NCBI RefSeq assembly: GCF_003464165.1
Contig: NZ_QSEK01000042.1
Span: 1-17,844, forward strand
Source: Eubacterium sp. AM49-13BH
Lineage (GTDB): Bacteria > Bacillota > Clostridia > Lachnospirales > Lachnospiraceae
DNA: 17,844 nt
Reading direction: 5' to 3'
In this document: positions 16,699-17,844 of the stretch, piece after piece
How the letters are laid out: each line of letters opens with the position of its first letter
Numbering within the stretch: position 1 is the first letter of the stretch
Notes under the pieces: model-generated
What the model saw: the letters and a program-made list of their open reading frames with translations, nothing else
Told to the model about the DNA's origin: nothing
Database searches by the model: none
Program-made: the position numbers and the translations under genes

Positions 16699-17208
16699 AT
16701 GTGGTACGCAGTTCAGGTTGAGACTGGAAGAGAAGAGACTGTCAGAGAGTACTTTCACAGGCTGGTAGACAGGTCGGTGTATAACGAGATATTCGTTATC
16801 AGGTTCAACAGAATGAAGAAATTCTATGGAAAGTGGCATAAGGAAAGCAGTGTTATGTTTCCGGGCTATATATTCATAGACACAGATACACCGGAGCCGG
16901 CTTATGAGGAACTGAAGAAAGTTCCAGTATTCACAAGCCTGTTAGGAAGGGATAAGCAATACTTTGTGCCAATAGAGAGAAGCAAGGAAGAATTATTCAG
17001 AAGCATGCTTGACGATAACCATGAGATAGCAATATCAACCGGGCTGATTGAGGGCGATAAGGTAATAATTACAGATGGTCCATTGGCGGGAAAAGAAGCC
17101 ATGATTAAGAAGATTAACAGACATAAAAGGATTGCCATACTGAATGTGACAATGTTTGGTGAGAGCGTCGGAGTGACTGTTGGACTTGAGATTGTGGAAA
17201 AGAGATGA
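16699..17208 (+). CDS. loaP: LoaP-type NusG paralogue, transcription antitermination factor
   Basis: A 170-residue NusG-family protein. The N-terminal NGN domain spans about 1-100 (MWYAVQVETGREE ... VMFPGYIFIDTD ... FTSLLGRD), and the C-terminal KOW domain about 118-168 (IEGDKVIITDGPLAGKEAMI). Its placement as first gene before a sugar transferase, rather than beside secE and the ribosomal-protein genes, marks it as a specialised paralogue of the LoaP type known from Firmicutes, which lets RNA polymerase read through terminators in long polysaccharide or polyketide operons. Start: AAGGAG at 16686-16691 lies 7 bp before the ATG at 16699. The open frame extends to 16597, but those 34 codons have no family match and no ribosome site. 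Confidence 0.88.
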   Translation: MWYAVQVETGREETVREYFHRLVDRSVYNEIFVIRFNRMKKFYGKWHKESSVMFPGYIFIDTDTPEPAYEELKKVPVFTSLLGRDKQYFVPIERSKEELFRSMLDDNHEIAISTGLIEGDKVIITDGPLAGKEAMIKKINRHKRIAILNVTMFGESVGVTVGLEIVEKR

Positions 17209-17224
17209 GCATGAGGGATAATTG

Positions 17225-17844
17225 ATGGACAGACCTTTAAGAATAGCCATGATGGGACATAAGAGAATTCCAAGCCGTGAAGGCGGTATTGAGATAGTAG
17301 TTGAAGAACTATGTACCAGAATGGTTAATCACGGACACAGAGTAACATGCTACAACAGGACAGGACATCATGTAAGCGGTTCATGTTACGATGTGGACAA
17401 GAAAAAAGAATATAAAGGAATAAAGTTGAAGCATGTTCCAACACTGGAGATGAAAGGGCTGGTAGCAGTCAGTTCTTCTTTTTTTGCGTCATTATGCTGT
17501 GCATTTGGAAAATATGATGTGGTGCATATACATGCTGAGGGTCCGGCTGTGTTTGCATGGATTCCTAAGCTGACAGGAAAACGAGTTATAGTAACAGTTC
17601 ACGGACTTGACTGGCAGAGAGAAAAGTGGAAGAACGGTTTCGGTTCCAGGTTCATCAAGAAGGGTGAGAAGAATGCTGTTAAATATGCAGATGAGATAAT
17701 AGTGCTCAGCAAAGGCGTACAGGATTATTTCTCAGATACATATGGAAGAATAACAAGCTTTGTTCCTAACGGAGTTAATAAACCAGAATTAATAGAACCA
17801 GAAGAGATAAAGGCATACGGCCTTGAGAAAGATTCATACATCCT
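17225..17844 (+). CDS. GT4-type glycosyltransferase, N-terminal part (cut by the right edge)
   Basis: The frame is open to the end of the window, giving 206 complete codons. The start MDRPLRIAMMGHKRIPSREG with GGIEIVVEELCTRMV and GHRVTCYNRTGHH is the donor-side opening of a GT-B fold enzyme close to the DUF1972/GT4 sugar transferases. KYDVVHIHAEGPAVFAWIP, VTVHGLDWQREKW, ADEIIVLSKGVQDYF and SFVPNGVNKPE are the usual further landmarks of the N-terminal Rossmann domain. The C-terminal nucleotide-sugar-binding half is outside the window. It is likely to build a capsule or exopolysaccharide repeat unit from the cytoplasmic side. GAGGG at 17213-17217 sits 7 bp before the ATG. It starts 16 bp after loaP, so the two are co-transcribed. 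Confidence 0.9.
   Translation, partial: MDRPLRIAMMGHKRIPSREGGIEIVVEELCTRMVNHGHRVTCYNRTGHHVSGSCYDVDKKKEYKGIKLKHVPTLEMKGLVAVSSSFFASLCCAFGKYDVVHIHAEGPAVFAWIPKLTGKRVIVTVHGLDWQREKWKNGFGSRFIKKGEKNAVKYADEIIVLSKGVQDYFSDTYGRITSFVPNGVNKPELIEPEEIKAYGLEKDSYI

Overview
The window is an AT-rich stretch of a Gram-positive, Clostridia-type chromosome, most likely from the family Lachnospiraceae. The evidence is a single-chain glycyl-tRNA synthetase, a type A RNase P RNA, adjacent genes resembling the DUF5717 and DUF5716 families, a LoaP/NusG paralogue in front of a sugar-transferase gene, heavy AGA/ATA/ACA codon use and strong AGGAGG-type ribosome sites. The species is inferred only to family level. Every gene reads on the + strand.

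Layout. Bases 1-170 hold three copies of a 62-bp tandem element, followed by a sigma-A-like promoter. A long co-directional block follows: glyS, a zinc-ribbon/membrane/beta-propeller-like protein, rarA, a 1061-residue DUF5717-like solenoid protein, a DUF5716-like Hsp70-related protein, a TPR protein, pheS and pheT. It ends at a GC-rich hairpin terminator at 13539-13564. The same 62-bp element then recurs in four further copies (13574-13821) just before queA. After queA come a PilZ-domain gene with its own promoter, rnpB with a clear intrinsic terminator, a VanZ-family membrane protein with its own promoter, and a promoter plus a leader of about 200 nt in front of loaP and a GT4-type glycosyltransferase that runs off the right edge.

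How the parts may work together. Two aminoacyl-tRNA synthetase loci (glyS, pheST) flank an uncharacterised cassette: DUF5717-like solenoid, Hsp70-like protein with a degenerate nucleotide site and a substrate-domain-like tail, and a TPR protein. The tight packing suggests a complex, perhaps a divergent chaperone-like machine. LoaP plus glycosyltransferase looks like the start of a surface-polysaccharide operon controlled by processive antitermination.

Two things stand out. The 62-bp element (39-bp core with TTGGAC/GTCCAA ends and an invariant 23-bp linker) occurs at both edges of the glyS-pheT block. Three conserved housekeeping genes (glyS, rarA, queA) each lack one base in a short homopolymer, with perfect family sequence on both sides. 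That pattern is better explained by sequence error than by decay.
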